57,124 bases of DNA from Terriglobia bacterium (GTDB taxonomy: Bacteria > Acidobacteriota > Terriglobia > UBA7540): NCBI GenBank assembly GCA_020073545.1, contig JAIQEZ010000012.1, forward strand, positions 1-57,124, read 5' to 3'. The translations under genes were made by a program, and so were the position numbers. This document shows, in pieces, positions 15,843-25,564 of this stretch; positions within the stretch are counted from its first letter, which is position 1; each line of letters starts with the position of its first letter. The notes beneath the pieces were generated by a model. That model saw only the letters and a program-made list of their open reading frames with translations. It did not search any database and had not been told where the DNA came from.

Positions 15843-17993
15843 TTAGTGTTTTCCGTGGTGAGGTTCAGGGTGCTCGGCGGGCGCCGCCTGGTCCGGTTTT
15901 GCGCCGGTCTTGGCGCGCTGGTCGCGCAGGACCGCTTTACGGCTCAGCCGGACCTTATTGCCCTCCACCGAGATCACCTTCACCAGCAACTGGTCACCCA
16001 CTTTCAACTCGTCACGGACGTCGCGGATGCGATGCTCCGCCACTTCGCTGATGTGCAGGAGCCCATCGGTCCCGGGAAATATCTCCACGAAGGCGCCGAA
16101 ATCCGCCAGCCGCACGACTTTACCCAGGTAGGTCTTGCCCACCTCGGCATCCGCCAGCAGATCGCGGATCATCTTCATGGCCTTTGCCGCGGAAGGCTCA
16201 TCGGTGGCGGCCACGTTGACGCGACCATCATCTTCGACGTCGATCTTCACGCCCGTCTGCTCGATGATTCCGCGAATGACTTTCCCGCCCGGACCGATGA
16301 GTTCACCGATCTTCTCCGGATTGATCCGCAACGCGTAGATGCGTGGCGCGTAGGCCGAGATGTCGGTGCGCGACTCGCCCAGCGTCTCCAGCATTTTGCC
16401 GAGCACGTGGAGGCGTGCGGCCTTGGCCTGGTTCAACGCTTCCGACATGATGGAGGGCGTGATGCCGGTGATCTTGATATCCATCTGCAGCGCCGTGATG
16501 CCGTCCTTGGTACCTGCCACTTTGAAATCCATGTCGCCGTAATGATCTTCGGCGCCCGCGATATCCGTGAGGATCGCGTATTGGTCGCCTTCCTTCACCA
16601 GGCCCATGGCAATGCCCGCGACCGGCGCCTTGATGGGAACGCCGGCATCCATCAGGGCGAGCGTTCCACCGCAAACGGTGGCCATCGAGGATGATCCGTT
16701 CGATTCCAGGATGTCCGACACCACGCGGATCGTGTAAGGGAAATCGGGCTCTTGCGGAATCATGTTGATCAGGGCGCGCTCTGCCAACGCTCCGTGGCCG
16801 ATTTCGCGGCGGCCGGGACCGCGCAGGAACGCCACCTCCCCCACGCTGAACGGTGGAAAGTTGTAGTGGAGCATGAAACGCTTGAACGCCTCGCCCTCCA
16901 GCACGTCGAGGCGCTGCATATCTTCGGCGGTCCCGAGCGTGGCCGTCACCAGGGCCTGCGTCTCGCCGCGCGTAAACAGCCCCGAGCCGTGCGTGCGCGG
17001 CAGGATGCCCACCTCGCAACTGATTTCGCGAACCTGATCGAAGGCACGCTGGTCAGGCCGCCGGCGCTTCAGCACCACGTCGTCGCGGAACAGGCGTTCC
17101 TCCAACGCGTCGAAGTAGTGGGCCACCAACCGGCGCTTTTCCGCATCGTCCTCGGGGTAGCCCTCCACCAGCGCTTCGCGCAACTCGGCGATCTCGCGAT
17201 GGCTCTCCTGCTTGATGTACTTGGAAGTATCCATCGCCTCGTGGAGCGGCTCTTCGACTTTGCCCCGCACTTCCTCGTAAAGCGCTTCATCGCGCTTGGG
17301 CGCGGTGAACTCGTGCTTCTTCAACCCCAGCTTTGCGAAGAGCTCCTTCTGTGCGGCCACAATCCTGCGGATCTCCCCGTGCGCATACTGAATCGCATCG
17401 ATGATGGTTGCTTCGGAGACTTCCTTCGCACTCGCCTCCACCATCACGATAGCGTCTTCCGTGCCCGCCACGACCAGGTTCAGCTGGCTGTTCTTGATCT
17501 CCGTGTACGTGGGATTAGTAACCAGGCGGCCTTCCACCAATCCCACCCGCACCGCGCCCACCGGCGCAGGAAAGGGGATGTCCGAAAGGTAGAGCGCTGC
17601 GGCGCCCGCCACCAGTCCCACGACGTCCGGGTTGTTGTCGGAGTCGGCGGAAAGCACCAGCGCGATGACCTGCGTTTCATCCCGGAAGCCTTCCGGAAAG
17701 AGCGGCCGGATGGGGCGGTCGATCAGCCGGCTGGTAAGAATCTCTTTCTCGGTGGGTCGTCCTTCACGTTTGAAGAAGCCGCCGGGAATCTTCCCCGCGG
17801 CGTAAGTGTATTCACGATAGTCTACCGTGAGGGGAAAGAAATCAATCCCTTCGCGCGGGTCGGTGGAACAAGCTGTGGCCAACACCACCGTGTCGCCGTA
17901 ACGCACGTAGGCAGATCCATTGGCTTGCTTGGCCAGCTTGCCACATTCAATAGAAAGGGTATTCACACCCAGGGGAATGCTCACTTGTTGCAT
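15843..17993 (-). CDS. pnp: Polyribonucleotide nucleotidyltransferase (PNPase)
   Basis: This phosphorolytic 3'-5' exoribonuclease works in mRNA decay. At 716 residues it has full normal length: a first RNase PH domain from VNTLSIECGKLAKQANGS with the KIPGGFFKREGRPTEKE block, a linker helix region, a second RNase PH domain with GRREIGHGALAERAL and SNGSSSMATVCGG, a KH domain with GELIGPGGKVI, and an S1 domain (GKVVRLADFGAFVEIFPG). The short tail ends in His/Pro-rich EHPEPHHGKH. GGAGG precedes the ATG at 17993. It follows rpsO in the same direction, the widely conserved rpsO-pnp order. A terminator between the two means that part of the transcripts may stop before pnp. Confidence 0.97.
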   Translation of the reverse strand: MQQVSIPLGVNTLSIECGKLAKQANGSAYVRYGDTVVLATACSTDPREGIDFFPLTVDYREYTYAAGKIPGGFFKREGRPTEKEILTSRLIDRPIRPLFPEGFRDETQVIALVLSADSDNNPDVVGLVAGAAALYLSDIPFPAPVGAVRVGLVEGRLVTNPTYTEIKNSQLNLVVAGTEDAIVMVEASAKEVSEATIIDAIQYAHGEIRRIVAAQKELFAKLGLKKHEFTAPKRDEALYEEVRGKVEEPLHEAMDTSKYIKQESHREIAELREALVEGYPEDDAEKRRLVAHYFDALEERLFRDDVVLKRRRPDQRAFDQVREISCEVGILPRTHGSGLFTRGETQALVTATLGTAEDMQRLDVLEGEAFKRFMLHYNFPPFSVGEVAFLRGPGRREIGHGALAERALINMIPQEPDFPYTIRVVSDILESNGSSSMATVCGGTLALMDAGVPIKAPVAGIAMGLVKEGDQYAILTDIAGAEDHYGDMDFKVAGTKDGITALQMDIKITGITPSIMSEALNQAKAARLHVLGKMLETLGESRTDISAYAPRIYALRINPEKIGELIGPGGKVIRGIIEQTGVKIDVEDDGRVNVAATDEPSAAKAMKMIRDLLADAEVGKTYLGKVVRLADFGAFVEIFPGTDGLLHISEVAEHRIRDVRDELKVGDQLLVKVISVEGNKVRLSRKAVLRDQRAKTGAKPDQAAPAEHPEPHHGKH

Positions 17994-18192
17994 CTAAATC
18001 CTCCAAAGATCTTCGCCGAGCGCCACAGAGGGTCGCACTAGCGGGCCAGACCATGCTAGATTCCCGGCCGGCGGCGTGGACCGCACACCGTAGGGTCAGG
18101 CATGCCGGTTCTTTAAGGAGTTGGGAATCGAGGTGGATGCTGAATGGATGGTAACCCTAAGCCCGGGCTGAAGGCGCCCTTAAAAGGAAAAG

Positions 18193-18222
18193 CGACCCGC
18201 GCCGGCAAACCGGGGGGTCGCC
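18193..18222 (-). terminator. Terminator between rpsO and pnp
   Basis: GCGACCC (18193-18199) pairs with GGGTCGC (18216-18222), with a CCGG/CCGG pair inside. On the minus strand TTTTCCTTTT follows. It lies about 60 bases after the rpsO stop. Nothing else is seen in the 286 bases between rpsO and pnp except the pnp leader. Confidence 0.75.
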
Positions 18223-18279
18223 TCGACTCGACACCTTGTCTGTTGACAGATTTCGAAACCTTTCCTATCACACACCGGG

Positions 18280-18549
18280 CTACTTGCGGATGCCCAACTT
18301 TTCGATGACCTCTTTGTAAGCCTCAGGGTCGCGCCGTTTCAGATACTCCAACAGCCGCTTGCGCCTGCCCACCATATTCAGCAAACCACGCCGCGAAGCG
18401 TGGTCTTTACGGTGAACCCGAAAGTGCTCGGTCAGGTAATTGATCCGACCGCTGAGCAGCGCAACTTGAACTTCCGGTGAGCCTGTATCCTTGGCATGGA
18501 CTCGATATCGTTCTATCGTGCTGATTTTGGACTCACGGGCCAACGGCAT
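18280..18549 (-). CDS. rpsO: 30S ribosomal protein S15
   Basis: The 89-residue protein binds the central domain of 16S rRNA at the three-way junction of helices 20-22. The sequence has all family blocks: [22 protein letters not shown] is recognisable in two parts around GSPEVQ (about residues 24-29), then the [18 protein letters not shown] segment and the C-terminal YLKRRDPE. The ATG at 18549 follows GAGGAG. The longer open frame (to 18693) would add 48 residues not found in S15 and overlap the neighbouring gene. It is first gene of the rpsO-pnp unit and is probably autoregulated like its homologues. Confidence 0.97.
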   Translation of the reverse strand: MPLARESKISTIERYRVHAKDTGSPEVQVALLSGRINYLTEHFRVHRKDHASRRGLLNMVGRRKRLLEYLKRRDPEAYKEVIEKLGIRK

Positions 18550-18689
18550 CCGCCAATCTCCTCGCTTCTCATCTCTTCTTATGTACGCAAAGAGGCTAAC
18601 ATGTTCCTTGGGATTTGGCAAAAGGAATTCAGCCCCTCGGAGTTGATCGCGAGAATTGGGCAGGAAGGCCCTGCTTCCTGCACCGCGGC

Positions 18690-19409
18690 TCATTCTCCCG
18701 CGCCTACCGCACCCCGGGAAGGCATGACCAGGATTTCTTCCATCGTGGCCCGCCGCGGCTGGACAAGCGCACTGATTACGGCGGCCGCCACATCTTCCGG
18801 CTGCACCAGGTCCTGCCCGTGCAGGGGGAAATCAAATTCCTTCTTCATTCGCGTGTTCGTCATCCCCGGCAGGATCGCGGTCACTCGTATGCTCTGCGCG
18901 CGGAGTTCCCGGCGCAGCACGTCCGTCAATCCCAGCGCGCCGAACTTTGAGGCGGTGTAGGCGGAACAATTTGGAAATGCCACGCGGCTGGAAATTGAAA
19001 GGATATTGACCACATCGCCGCAACTGCGTTTGAGCAGCGGCAACGCCGCCTGGGTAGTGAGGAAAATGGAAGTGAGGTTTGTCTCGAGGTTCCGCCGCCA
19101 ATCCTCCAGCGTGGTCTTCCGAAAGGGCTTGTAGGTGAACACCCCCGCGTTGTTGATCAGAACATCCAGCCGGCCAATTCTCTTTTTAACCGCGGCGAAG
19201 AGCCGCTTCACATCTCCGGGCTTGGTGACGTCTGTGGCCGCGCTCATCACAGTACCCGGCACCTGCGCCACGGCCTGCCCCAGCGGCCGGCGATTCCGCG
19301 CGACCAGGATCAGCCGGGCGCCCTCCTGGCCTAAGGTTTTCGCGATCGCCAGACCGATCCCGCGGCTGGCGCCCGTCACCAGAATGACCTTGCCTTCAAG
19401 GGTTCCCAT
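18690..19409 (-). CDS. Short-chain dehydrogenase/reductase (SDR)
   Basis: This is a 239-residue classical SDR. The NAD(P)-binding loop is TGASRGIG (12-19), followed by NNAG (86-89), the catalytic Ser in NILSISSR (about 138-141), Tyr151 and Lys155 in YTASK. A basic residue pattern after the second strand (VARNRR) suggests NADPH preference. The C-terminal PGMTNTRM closes the substrate site. The start at 19409 is preferred to 19442 because the fold begins directly after it. It lies downstream of folE on the same strand, but 200 bases apart, so a common transcript is unsure. The nearby pterin genes make a sepiapterin-reductase-like role thinkable; a general ketoreductase is equally possible. Confidence 0.85.
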   Translation of the reverse strand: MGTLEGKVILVTGASRGIGLAIAKTLGQEGARLILVARNRRPLGQAVAQVPGTVMSAATDVTKPGDVKRLFAAVKKRIGRLDVLINNAGVFTYKPFRKTTLEDWRRNLETNLTSIFLTTQAALPLLKRSCGDVVNILSISSRVAFPNCSAYTASKFGALGLTDVLRRELRAQSIRVTAILPGMTNTRMKKEFDFPLHGQDLVQPEDVAAAVISALVQPRRATMEEILVMPSRGAVGAGE

Positions 19410-19609
19410 GCATAGTCGAAACCGGGATTCGGAGTTCGGCATTAGGAGTTCGGAGCTCGGGAGTCAGCGATTGCTTCCCCGAATCGACCGCATAGATTGA
19501 GAGCTCCAAATCGGGCCACCGTGACTTTTGCTGATTCCCGAATCCTGCATCCTCCCTCGTTCCGCTCTCTCCCGCCCCTCTTTTCCGACTCCGGACGCTC
19601 GACTCGTCC

Positions 19610-20230
19610 TCAACTTCTCTCCTTCACCAGCCGCAGGAATTCCGAGCGGGTCATTTCGCACTCGCGGAATTCGCCGAGCATATGGGAAGTCACGGCAATG
19701 GAATTTTGCTTTTCCACGCCCCGCATGATCATGCAGAGGTGGCGCGCCTCGATGATGACGCCCACGCCCTGCGGCTTGATCTTCTGCATGATGGTCTCCG
19801 CAATCTGCACCGTGAGGCGCTCCTGGACCTGCAGGCGGCGCGCGAAGACATCGACAAGGCGTGGAATCTTGCTGAGCCCGATGACCTTGCCGTTGGGAAC
19901 GTAAGCCACGTGGCAGCGCCCGAAGAACGGCAGCAGGTGATGTTCGCAGAGGCTGAAGACCTCAATGTCTTTTACAATCACCATCTCGTCGTAGGCCACC
20001 GAATAAAGCGCACCGTTCAGCACTTTGTCAACATCCTGCTGGTAGCCGCTGGTCAGGAAGCGCAGGGACCTCGCCACCCGCGCTGGAGTCTTCAGGATGC
20101 CCTCGCGCTCTGGGTCTTCCCCCACCTCGCGCAGCAGGTTTCGAACTGCCTCCGTGATGGGATCCGCTGGCACGGATGGTTCGATTTCCTCGAGCTTCGA
20201 AAGTTCATCCGCTCTCATAACTTTGCTCAT
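19610..20230 (-). CDS. folE: GTP cyclohydrolase I (zinc type IA)
   Basis: FolE converts GTP to 7,8-dihydroneopterin triphosphate, the first step to folate, biopterin and queuosine-type deazapurines. The 206-residue protein carries the zinc ligands C95 and H98 in [10 protein letters not shown] and C166 in RHLCMIMRG, with the [15 protein letters not shown] segment between. The ATG at 20230 is chosen because AAGGA precedes it and because it overlaps the stop of the upstream PTPS gene in an ATGA. It is the last gene of a four-gene overlapping operon (glycosyltransferase, two PTPS/QueD paralogues, folE), so its product feeds directly to the two neighbours. Confidence 0.96.
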   Translation of the reverse strand: MSKVMRADELSKLEEIEPSVPADPITEAVRNLLREVGEDPEREGILKTPARVARSLRFLTSGYQQDVDKVLNGALYSVAYDEMVIVKDIEVFSLCEHHLLPFFGRCHVAYVPNGKVIGLSKIPRLVDVFARRLQVQERLTVQIAETIMQKIKPQGVGVIIEARHLCMIMRGVEKQNSIAVTSHMLGEFRECEMTRSEFLRLVKERS

Positions 20231-20679
20231 CGTATTCCTTTCTCCCGGCTCGCGTGTTCGCCCACGCATTCGAAAGAATTGAGGCTGGTCTCTTCCAGGC
20301 GCACACGGTCAAGCCGCACGCGACGCCCCGAACCTGCCTTCTCCAGGGGATCCCGCAGAAGGTTGTAGATCTCCAGGCAGAGGTTTTCCGTCGTGGGAAC
20401 TCGCGTGCGAAAGTTCTCCACATCCAGGTTCAGATTCTTGTGGTCGAGTTGTTCGAGCACGTGCTCCGCCACGATCCCGTCCAGCGCCACGAGGTCAAAC
20501 ACCATGCCCGTGGCGGGATCGATCGGCCCCCCAACCGTCACTTCCAACAGATAGTTGTGCCCGTGCCCGTTGGGGTTGTTGCACTTCCCATAAACACGCC
20601 GGTTCTCTTCCACGCTCAGCGCCTCGTTGTGCAGACGATGTCCCGCACAAAACCGGTATCGACGCGTCAGGTAAACCAT
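20227..20679 (-). CDS. 6-pyruvoyl-tetrahydropterin synthase / QueD-family protein, copy 1
   Basis: This 150-residue T-fold enzyme uses dihydroneopterin triphosphate, the FolE product. Zinc ligands H14, H39 and H41 (CAGHRL; GHGHN) and the catalytic Cys33 ([13 protein letters not shown]) are all present. Other family segments are [12 protein letters not shown] and LDHKNLN. Family members make either 6-pyruvoyl-tetrahydropterin (PTPS) or 6-carboxy-tetrahydropterin (QueD), and sequence by eye does not decide. The start could be GTG at 20682 or ATG at 20679. The ATG sits better behind GGAG and shares its A with the upstream stop (TGATG). The stop overlaps the folE start. No queC, queE or queF is in the window. 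Confidence 0.88.
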   Translation of the reverse strand: MVYLTRRYRFCAGHRLHNEALSVEENRRVYGKCNNPNGHGHNYLLEVTVGGPIDPATGMVFDLVALDGIVAEHVLEQLDHKNLNLDVENFRTRVPTTENLCLEIYNLLRDPLEKAGSGRRVRLDRVRLEETSLNSFECVGEHASREKGIR

Positions 20680-21086
20680 CACTCTCCGTAGTAATCCACG
20701 AACAGGTCAGGGGTCTCGTACACCCGGATTCGATGCAGCTTGCCGTGGGTAAGTTTCGGCGCCAGCAAGTTCCAGATCTCGACAGCAATGTTCTCCGTGG
20801 TGGGATTCTTGTCGGCGAAGGCCGGAACTTCCTTGTTCAGGAACTTGTGATCCATTGATTGGATCACCTCTTGTTCCAGCAACGCCTTCAATCCTTTCAG
20901 GTCAAGCACCATGCCCGTGAGGGGATCAATCTCGCCGCCCACCGTTACTTCCACCGTGTAGTTGTGACCGTGGCCCAGGGGATTATGGCATTTGCCGAAG
21001 ATCCGCCGGTTTTCTTCCGGGCTGAAATTCGGATTGTGATAGTAATGCGAGGCGGAAAACTCCGCCCGGCGCGTCACGTAGATCAT
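20679..21086 (-). CDS. 6-pyruvoyl-tetrahydropterin synthase / QueD-family protein, copy 2
   Basis: This 135-residue paralogue of the next gene has the same active-site pattern: H14 (SASHYYHN), C33 and H39/H41 (GKCHNPLGHGHNY), then MVLDLKGLKALL and MDHKFLN. The two copies share the frame of motifs but differ at many other positions, so they are old duplicates and not a recent one. It is shorter and ends with DLFVDYYGE. The ATG at 21086 overlaps the glycosyltransferase stop as ATGA. Two complete PTPS/QueD enzymes beside one FolE suggest either two different products or a heteromeric enzyme. Confidence 0.88.
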   Translation of the reverse strand: MIYVTRRAEFSASHYYHNPNFSPEENRRIFGKCHNPLGHGHNYTVEVTVGGEIDPLTGMVLDLKGLKALLEQEVIQSMDHKFLNKEVPAFADKNPTTENIAVEIWNLLAPKLTHGKLHRIRVYETPDLFVDYYGE

Positions 21087-22159
21087 CCCTTCCCTCTCGT
21101 CGCGTAATGGCGGCCTTTCCACTCGATGCGTCCCGTTGCCCTGTGGGCACGCGCGGAATTCAGCACCAACCCGCCCACGAGCATCGCCCCGATCACCTGA
21201 TACCTCGCCAGAGCAGGGTCAAATCCCAGCCGCGCCAATGTCTGCCGGTAATTCCACTGACGCCCTAGCACTACCAGAAGGAAGCCGATCGCCGTCAGTG
21301 TCGCACCCGTGCGTCCTTGTCCCACTGCCGCCCACAAACACGCGCCGACAAAACCCCACACGGGCAACACGTCGAGCAGCCAGAGTGACACGACCGTTAC
21401 CAGCATCCGTTGCAGATTCCCCGCGTACAGAAGATACAGATTCTTGCTCCAGCCGCGCCACATGTCGCCGAAGCTTTGGTACATGTGCGTCCGCACCCAG
21501 CGGGCGCCCGGCAGAAATATCAACCTGCCCCCCCGCGATTTGATCCTCCGTGCCAGCTCCACGTCTTCGAGGATCTCCCGCTTCACCGCCTCGTGCCCGC
21601 CACTCCGCTCGTAGACTTCCCTGCGGATGAGCAGATACTGCCCGTTCGCAGCGGCCGCAGGCGATTTCGGATCGGAGACGTCCTCAAACCGAAAGAGGCG
21701 CGAAAGCTCCACGTACACCCGCGGGATGACCGATTTCTCCCACCACGTCGGCGTCTCCTGCCCCGGGGAAACCGAAAGCAGGTCGGCGTGCTCGCCCTCC
21801 GCGCGCTCCAACAGCTCCGCCAGGCTTCCCGAGAGGTGTTCGGTATCGGCGTCTGTAAAGAGCAGCCAATCGCCCGTGGCCGCGCGCGCGCCTTCGGCCA
21901 CTGCGTGAGTCTTGCCCAGCCAGCCTTTCGGCAGCGACTCCACGCGCAGCGTGCGCAAGCGGGGAATCTCGCTTTTCAGCCCGGCCAGAATTTCCGGCGT
22001 CCGGTCCTCAGACTGGTCATCCACAACCAGGATTTCTCGGATACCCTGTTGCCTTGCCAGCGACCTCACCACGCGCGCGATGTTGGCTTCCTCATTGCGG
22101 GCCGGGACGATGACCGACACCCGTTCCTGGAGGCTCGCGTTCATCCGCTTGACCCACAT
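21083..22159 (-). CDS. Membrane-anchored family 2 glycosyltransferase
   Basis: The protein is about 358 residues from the ATG at 22159 (AGGGG before it); starts at 22144 or 22264 are also possible. The GT-A domain begins with VSVIVPARNEEANIARVV. The DxD-type metal motif is FTDADTEH, the acceptor region contains ANGQYLLIRREVYERSGG, and the base motif is ILEDVELARRIKSRG, followed by W...GWSKN. Three or four hydrophobic helices make up the C-terminal third. The layout resembles HpnB/CruC-type enzymes that glycosylate lipids or carotenoids on the inner membrane. It is first gene of a four-gene overlapping operon with two PTPS/QueD genes and folE, an unusual partner set. The acceptor is unknown. 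Confidence 0.85.
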   Translation of the reverse strand: MWVKRMNASLQERVSVIVPARNEEANIARVVRSLARQQGIREILVVDDQSEDRTPEILAGLKSEIPRLRTLRVESLPKGWLGKTHAVAEGARAATGDWLLFTDADTEHLSGSLAELLERAEGEHADLLSVSPGQETPTWWEKSVIPRVYVELSRLFRFEDVSDPKSPAAAANGQYLLIRREVYERSGGHEAVKREILEDVELARRIKSRGGRLIFLPGARWVRTHMYQSFGDMWRGWSKNLYLLYAGNLQRMLVTVVSLWLLDVLPVWGFVGACLWAAVGQGRTGATLTAIGFLLVVLGRQWNYRQTLARLGFDPALARYQVIGAMLVGGLVLNSARAHRATGRIEWKGRHYATRGKG

Positions 22160-22222
22160 CCGGCCCCTGGCTCGCGCGCCCGGACCGGCCTTGAAATCGC
22201 ATGACGAGATACAAACTTTCAT

Positions 22223-22228
22223 TATAAT
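22223..22228 (+). promoter_or_regulatory. -10 element TATAAT for the thioredoxin-like gene
   Basis: A perfect TATAAT ends 13 bases before the ATG at 22242, giving a very short leader. No convincing -35 lies at standard spacing. It sits in the divergent gap between the glycosyltransferase and the thioredoxin-like gene. Confidence 0.45.
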
Positions 22229-22241
22229 AGACGGCCCCGGT

Positions 22242-22772
22242 ATGAGCAAAACAAACGCCTTCAAAGTCGCGGGCCTGCTCTTGGTTCTCGGCGGAGCCGT
22301 CTACCTCGCCCTGCGCCAGCGCCAGCCGCGCCCGCTGACCATTGGTGATAGCGCCCCGCATTTCACCGTGCCGGCTTTCCCTTCGGGGTCGCTCGACTTG
22401 AGCAAGTACCGCCGGCAAGTTGTGGTATTGAATTTCTGGGCCACGTGGTGCCCGCCTTGCGTCGAGGAAACGCCGAGCCTCGAGAAGTTCGCAGAGAGAG
22501 TACAGAGTCAAGGGGTGGTTGTCGTCGGCGTGAGCGTTGATGAAGACCGAAAAGCACTGCAAGAGTTCATCGGCAAGTACGGCATCACCTATGCGATGGG
22601 GCTCGATCCGGATCGAGCCCTCGCCGCGCGCTTCGGCACGTTCAAATTCCCGGAGACCTACATCCTGGACCGTCACGGGCGCGTCGCCGAAAAACTGGTA
22701 GGCGCCGTCAGTTGGGACGACCCCCGCATCCAAAGCTTTGTCCAGGAACTCGCCCGCGGCTCCGGACGGTAG
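22242..22772 (+). CDS. TlpA/ResA-type membrane-anchored thiol-disulfide oxidoreductase
   Basis: The 176-residue protein has an N-terminal hydrophobic anchor (about residues 8-24) and a periplasmic thioredoxin fold. The redox motif is WCPPC (C70, C73) in FWATWCPPCVEETP, and the cis-Pro segment is KFPETYILDRHG. Such proteins keep thiols reduced for cytochrome c maturation or reduce other exported disulfides; no cytochrome genes are nearby. The ATG at 22242 is chosen because it begins the anchor; the open frame further upstream is antisense to the glycosyltransferase. A TATAAT stands just before it, while a ribosome site is weak (CCCCGG only). Confidence 0.9.
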   Translation: MSKTNAFKVAGLLLVLGGAVYLALRQRQPRPLTIGDSAPHFTVPAFPSGSLDLSKYRRQVVVLNFWATWCPPCVEETPSLEKFAERVQSQGVVVVGVSVDEDRKALQEFIGKYGITYAMGLDPDRALAARFGTFKFPETYILDRHGRVAEKLVGAVSWDDPRIQSFVQELARGSGR

Positions 22773-22813
22773 GCAAGTCGGCCCTTTTCGCGCGATCCCC
22801 GTGTTCCCGGAAG

Positions 22814-23029
22814 CTACACTCCTGGGACGACGCCGGAATTCAAGGCGTTCAGCACGATTCGCCACAGGCTGACTACCTCGACCACCACCTCTTCCTCCGG
22901 CACCGTGACCCTCGCCTGTCGGTTGAAAAGCCGGGCTTGATAGATAATCCCCGCCAATGTCGCCGCGACCATAGGGTCATGTTCCCCGAAAGCTCTTTCC
23001 GCTTTCGGGCGCGTTAGTTTCTTCGCCAT
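22814..23029 (-). CDS. Small hypothetical protein
   Basis: This is a 71-residue protein with a basic start (MAKKLTRPKAERAFGEHD) and then a helical, hydrophobic middle (PMVAATLAGIIYQARLFN) and valine-rich segment (VTVPEEEVVVEVVSLWRIV). GAGAGGAG stands a few bases before the ATG, which with the balanced composition supports a real gene. No family recognised. It runs convergent with the thioredoxin-like gene. The rest of the gap up to 23255 holds nothing clear. Confidence 0.55.
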   Translation of the reverse strand: MAKKLTRPKAERAFGEHDPMVAATLAGIIYQARLFNRQARVTVPEEEVVVEVVSLWRIVLNALNSGVVPGV

Positions 23030-23255
23030 AAACTCCTCTCATCCGTGCCAGTCCTGTGACCGCCTAACGAAGTCGCGAGCACGTTCTGCCCACACGGCGC
23101 TTGGGTTGACTGCAAACACCTCCGCAAAATACCCAATCAAGAGGGCACGGGACTGGTCCGCTGGTGGGATTCTAGCACACGCGCCCTGCGCTTCCGCACG
23201 CATGGCTTGTCGCGTTGCCCCCGGGTAGCTTAATATCGAATTGAGGTGTGGCCAC

Positions 23256-25550
23256 GTGATCGATCCGGTTTGCGGTATGGAGGTAAACCCCGAGGACGCC
23301 GCCGGTTCCTGCCAATACCAGGATAAGCAATACTACTTCTGCAATGGGTCTTGCCTCGAACGTTTCCAGCGAGACCCCGAAGCATTCCTCGCGCCGCCCG
23401 CGGAGCGCGCCGGCGCCCCGCCCGCAGACGCCGGCACCGTCTACACCTGCCCGATGGATCCGGAAATCAGCCAGCCAGGCCCGGGCGCATGCCCTAAGTG
23501 CGGCATGGCGCTGGAGCCGCGCACCGTCACGCTGGAAGAGGAAAAGAACCCGGAACTCGCCCTCATGGCGCGGCGCTTCTGGATCAGTCTGGCGCTGACG
23601 GCGCCGGTATTACTTCTGGCCATGTCGGTCATGCTCCCCGGACGAGCTCTCGAGCACGCGGTACCTGCGCACCTGCTGCCCTGGGTCGAATTTGCGCTCG
23701 CCACTCCTGTGGTCCTCTGGGGAGGTTGGCCGTTTTTCCAGCGCGGTTGGGCTTCCCTCGTCAACCGCCGCCTGAACATGTTCACGCTCATCGCCATCGG
23801 CACAGGGACGGCCTACCTCTACAGCATCGTCGCCACGCTCTTCCCGCAGATCTTTCCGGAATCCTTCCGCCTGCCTTCGGGTGAAGTTCCTGTGTACTTT
23901 GAAGCTGCCGCGGTCATTACCACGCTCGTGCTGCTGGGTCAGGTTCTCGAACTCCGCGCACGGAGCCGCACCAGCAGCGCGCTGAAGGCCTTGCTCGGGC
24001 TCGCGCCCAAGACCGCACGCCTGCTTCGCGACGACGGCTCGGAAGAGGACGTTCCTCTCGACCGCGTCCATGCCGGTGACCGCCTGCGCGTGCGCCCCGG
24101 TGAGAAAGTTCCCGTGGATGGCGTCGTGCTCGAGGGCCGAAGTTCCATTGATGAATCGATGGTGACCGGCGAACCGATTCCCGTCGAAAAGGTAACCGGA
24201 GACCGCGTCACGGGCGGCACCGTAAATGGCACGGGCGGCTTTGTGATGCATGCCCAGCGCGTCGGCAGCGAAACGCTGCTCGCGCAAATCGTGCGCATGG
24301 TCAGCGAGGCCCAGCGCAGTCGTGCGCCCATTCAGCGCCTCGCGGACGTGGTCGCGTCCTATTTCGTCCCGACGGTAGTGGGTATCGCGGCGCTCACCTT
24401 TGTCGTGTGGTCGCTGGCCGGCCCGCAGCCGCGGCTTGCCCACGCTCTGGTGAACGCCGTGGCCGTCCTCATCATCGCCTGCCCCTGCGCACTCGGACTC
24501 GCCACGCCCGTTTCGATTATGGTCGGCACGGGCCGGGGTGCGCTCGCCGGCGTACTGATTCGCAACGCTGAGGCGCTCGAAATCCTCTCGAAGGTCGACA
24601 CGCTGGTCATTGACAAGACCGGAACGCTCACCGAGGGCAAGCCGCGCGTTGCCGCCATCCAACCGCAGCCCGGCTGGAACGAATTGGAACTGTTGCGCTT
24701 TGCCGCGAGTCTGGAGCGCGGCAGCGAACATCCTCTGGCCGGCGCCCTAGTCGGCGCTGCCCAAGACAAATCGGTCGCGCCTTCCGAGGTCAAAGACTTC
24801 CGCTCCCTTACGGGTCAAGGCGTGACCGGTGTCGTCGAGGGCAGAACCGTAGCTCTGGGCAACGCCGCACTCTTCCAGAATCTCGGCATCTCGCTCGGCA
24901 ACTTGCTTCACGAGGCCGAGGACCTGCGGCGCGAAGGCGCGACCGCCATTTTCCTCGCCGTCGACCGCCAACCTGCGGGCTTGCTCGCCGTGACGGATCC
25001 CATCCGGGCATCGACGCCGGAGGCCATTCGCCTGCTCCACCAGGAAGGTCTTCGCATCCTCATGCTGACGGGCGACAGCCGCAGCACGGCCGACGCCGTG
25101 GCGCGCCAGCTGGGAATCGATGCCGTCGAAGCGGAAGTCCTGCCGGCGCGCAAGGGCGAAGTCGTGAAGCAACTTCAGTCCAGGGGCCACATCGTGGCCA
25201 TGGCCGGGGACGGCATCAACGACGCCCCCGCGCTCGCGCAAGCGCAAGTCGGCATCGCTATGGGGACCGGGACCGATGTGGCTATGGAAAGTGCTGGCAT
25301 CACGCTTGTGAAGGGCGACCTGCGGGGCATTGTGCGTGCGCGACGGCTCAGCCGGGCCACCCTGCGCAACATCCGGCAGAATCTCTTCTTCGCCTTCGTC
25401 TATAATGCGATCGGCGTGCCAGTAGCCGCAGGTGTACTCTACCCCGTGTTTGGATTGCTTTTGAGTCCAATGATCGCAGCAGTCGCCATGACCTTCAGTT
25501 CGGTATCCGTGATCAGCAACGCGCTGCGGCTGCGAAAAGCAGAGATTTAA
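23256..25550 (+). CDS. copA: Copper-type P1B ATPase with N-terminal YHS and heavy-metal-binding domains
   Basis: This 764-residue ion pump exports Cu+ (or Ag+) across the inner membrane. Instead of classical CxxC HMA domains it starts with a YHS domain (DPVCGMEV ... [12 protein letters not shown], residues about 2-45) and then a heavy-metal-binding domain (YTCPMDPEI ... CPKCGM, about 60-88). Eight transmembrane helices follow, with the metal-site CPC at 409-411 ([13 protein letters not shown]), the phosphorylated DKTGTLTEG at 453-461 and [11 protein letters not shown] near the C-terminus. GTG at 23256 is chosen because GAGG lies nine bases upstream; TTG at 23241 has no site. The small gene at 25565 follows after 14 bases. 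Copper is inferred from CPC and the domain set. Confidence 0.9.
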   Translation: MIDPVCGMEVNPEDAAGSCQYQDKQYYFCNGSCLERFQRDPEAFLAPPAERAGAPPADAGTVYTCPMDPEISQPGPGACPKCGMALEPRTVTLEEEKNPELALMARRFWISLALTAPVLLLAMSVMLPGRALEHAVPAHLLPWVEFALATPVVLWGGWPFFQRGWASLVNRRLNMFTLIAIGTGTAYLYSIVATLFPQIFPESFRLPSGEVPVYFEAAAVITTLVLLGQVLELRARSRTSSALKALLGLAPKTARLLRDDGSEEDVPLDRVHAGDRLRVRPGEKVPVDGVVLEGRSSIDESMVTGEPIPVEKVTGDRVTGGTVNGTGGFVMHAQRVGSETLLAQIVRMVSEAQRSRAPIQRLADVVASYFVPTVVGIAALTFVVWSLAGPQPRLAHALVNAVAVLIIACPCALGLATPVSIMVGTGRGALAGVLIRNAEALEILSKVDTLVIDKTGTLTEGKPRVAAIQPQPGWNELELLRFAASLERGSEHPLAGALVGAAQDKSVAPSEVKDFRSLTGQGVTGVVEGRTVALGNAALFQNLGISLGNLLHEAEDLRREGATAIFLAVDRQPAGLLAVTDPIRASTPEAIRLLHQEGLRILMLTGDSRSTADAVARQLGIDAVEAEVLPARKGEVVKQLQSRGHIVAMAGDGINDAPALAQAQVGIAMGTGTDVAMESAGITLVKGDLRGIVRARRLSRATLRNIRQNLFFAFVYNAIGVPVAAGVLYPVFGLLLSPMIAAVAMTFSSVSVISNALRLRKAEI

Positions 25551-25564
25551 AGGGGTGAGCATCT

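Noticed and set aside
16752-18041. 429-codon plus-strand frame over pnp
   Set aside because: PNPase on the minus strand is certain; the opposite frame is a by-product of high GC codon use.
18690-19409. Naming the SDR as sepiapterin reductase
   Set aside because: The motif set fits any classical SDR and a 200-base gap separates it from folE; only mentioned as a possibility.
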